Assembly (NCBI RefSeq): GCF_021389955.1
Contig: NZ_CP089980.1
Coordinates: 1 to 64,000, forward strand
Direction of reading: 5' to 3'
DNA: 64,000 nt
DNA from: Fulvivirga maritima
GTDB lineage: Bacteria; Bacteroidota; Bacteroidia; Cytophagales; Cyclobacteriaceae
A program made the translations under genes and the position numbers. Positions within the stretch are counted from its first letter, which is position 1. Every line of letters begins with the position of its first letter. This document shows, piece after piece, positions 63,122 to 64,000 of the stretch. A model generated the notes under the pieces. That model did not search any database, was not told where the DNA came from, and was given only the letters and a program-made list of their open reading frames with translations.

Positions 63122-64000
63122 TATAGAGGGGTTAAAATAGTGGATGAGCCCTTTTTAAAGGCTTTAATTGTATTAATGAAATTGTAAAATTCCTTGTAAT
63201 CAGACAGTGGATAGTCTGCCATGTATAACTCGAACTTCCTGACATAAATTACCTTATTGTTTTCACGAAAGCACGATAACTGAAAATTGCCAAATCTGGA
63301 ACTGAGCTCAAATGTTGACGGCAACTCCAAAGCGTATTTTTCCAGGTCATCAATCTCATAAATAATAGAATCAATATTATTAATAGGATAATTGATTCTT
63401 ATTGGAGACTTTCTTTCATCTGGCTTTTCCAGATCCATATTAAAAATATTAGGGCTAAGCACCTTCATACCGGCTACATGATGAAACTGATCGCGTACTT
63501 TAAAATCAAGATCAATTGATAAATGATCGTCATCTCTGGCCACAGAATCAAAATGCCACTGGATAAGCTCTGATTTCGGTATATTCAGGTACTCACTAAA
63601 GTAATCATGAAGATCATCCTTAGTATAATTTACCTTCATGTAAAGGTAATCTTCAAACAAAGTGCCTTTTAGCTCTCTTTCCAGCTTCAAATTTCCATTG
63701 CCATGTGCATCAATGGTATAATGGTATTTATCTACAGTGAGACAATCCTCGGCTTTTAAGGCAGGAGTTTTTACAAACTGGCTATTGGCACCATCTACCA
63801 TAAAAGCATATCGGTTTTGTGTAAAAGTACCCAGATGATTAAAAGCATCAATTTTAGAGGTGTTTTCTAACCAAATGGTATCACCTGCCAGCGGCACCAT
63901 TAAAATAACATGATTAAATTGCTGACTAGGAAACGCTTTATTCACCCGCTCCTGATTGACTCCCGCTGAAACTAAAGTATAATAAGACGGTATGTTAACA
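63121..64000 (-). CDS. DUF3857/transglutaminase-like protein, C-terminal part, runs off the right edge
   Basis: An open frame of at least 290 codons that continues past position 64000. It carries the end of the transglutaminase core (NIPSYYTLVSAGVNQERVNK, FNHVILMVPLAGDTIWLENT, where the core His and Asp lie) and the C-terminal beta-rich DUF3858 region (YTIDAHGNGNLKLERELKG). Its stop overlaps the start of the next gene (TAATG), so the pair is co-translated and both are probably periplasmic proteins of related fold. Function of this Bacteroidota group is unknown. Confidence 0.75.
   Translation of the reverse strand, partial: VNIPSYYTLVSAGVNQERVNKAFPSQQFNHVILMVPLAGDTIWLENTSKIDAFNHLGTFTQNRYAFMVDGANSQFVKTPALKAEDCLTVDKYHYTIDAHGNGNLKLERELKGTLFEDYLYMKVNYTKDDLHDYFSEYLNIPKSELIQWHFDSVARDDDHLSIDLDFKVRDQFHHVAGMKVLSPNIFNMDLEKPDERKSPIRINYPINNIDSIIYEIDDLEKYALELPSTFELSSRFGNFQLSCFRENNKVIYVRKFELYMADYPLSDYKEFYNFINTIKAFKKGSSTILTPL

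Overview
Organism. The window looks like chromosome of a Bacteroidota bacterium, most likely a marine or gliding Cytophagales relative. Reasons: type IX secretion C-terminal sorting tails on two glycoside hydrolases, many SCxx-type lipoproteins, DUF3857/transglutaminase proteins, low overall GC, and TetR/RND and T9SS genes of that type. Genus is not determinable from the sequence alone.

Layout. 1-8.2 kb holds a run of damaged genes: a family 2 glycosyltransferase, a membrane protein, a ~1,095-residue PD40/amidohydrolase, a SAM methyltransferase, a MetE-like methionine synthase behind a cobalamin riboswitch, and a DUF6584-like gene. Each carries frameshifts and/or in-frame stops. 8.4-14.6 kb holds a DUF3817 membrane protein, a HigB/HigA-type toxin-antitoxin pair, a broken leucine-rich-repeat gene, a SUKH (SMI1/KNR4)-like gene and a DEDDh exonuclease.

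14.6-42.5 kb is the most interesting part: about 22 unrelated, AT-rich, mostly promoterless-looking genes, all on the minus strand, usually one per unit. They are separated by structured sites. Thirteen of these are copies (one partial) of a ~185 bp repeat here called R1-R13. About nine are shorter, diverse palindromic sites with ACAACG/CATAACG left arms and GTTGT/GTTA right arms (A1-A9). The layout is that of an integron cassette array without an integrase (CALIN), with the R repeat acting like the Vibrio VCR. Each R repeat also carries a conserved short leader ORF (MCFLYTD-like) that often stops exactly at the start codon of the next cassette gene. Cassette products include lipoproteins, a HEAT-repeat protein, a serine hydrolase, an amidohydrolase, a Zn-ribbon protein, an EF-Tu-like barrel, an OLD-family ATPase/TOPRIM nuclease and a HEPN RNase. 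Four insertion sequences (two IS3-family, IS256, IS21) have landed in it, two of them inside recombination sites and one splitting a lipoprotein gene.

42.5-47.6 kb carries two secreted polysaccharidases (GH44 and GH10) that share a nearly identical C-terminal module. 47.6-51.9 kb is gene-poor: 478 bp and ~355 bp tandem repeats with an IS110-type element inserted. 52-58.2 kb is a TetR-regulated RND efflux operon (regulator, adaptor, pump, outer-membrane factor). 58.2-64 kb holds a CheB-type methylesterase (frameshifted), a sialate O-acetylesterase-like enzyme and two adjacent DUF3857/transglutaminase proteins, one frameshifted and one running off the end.

Caution: several broken genes differ from an open frame by one base in an A/T homopolymer, so some lesions may be sequencing errors rather than biology.
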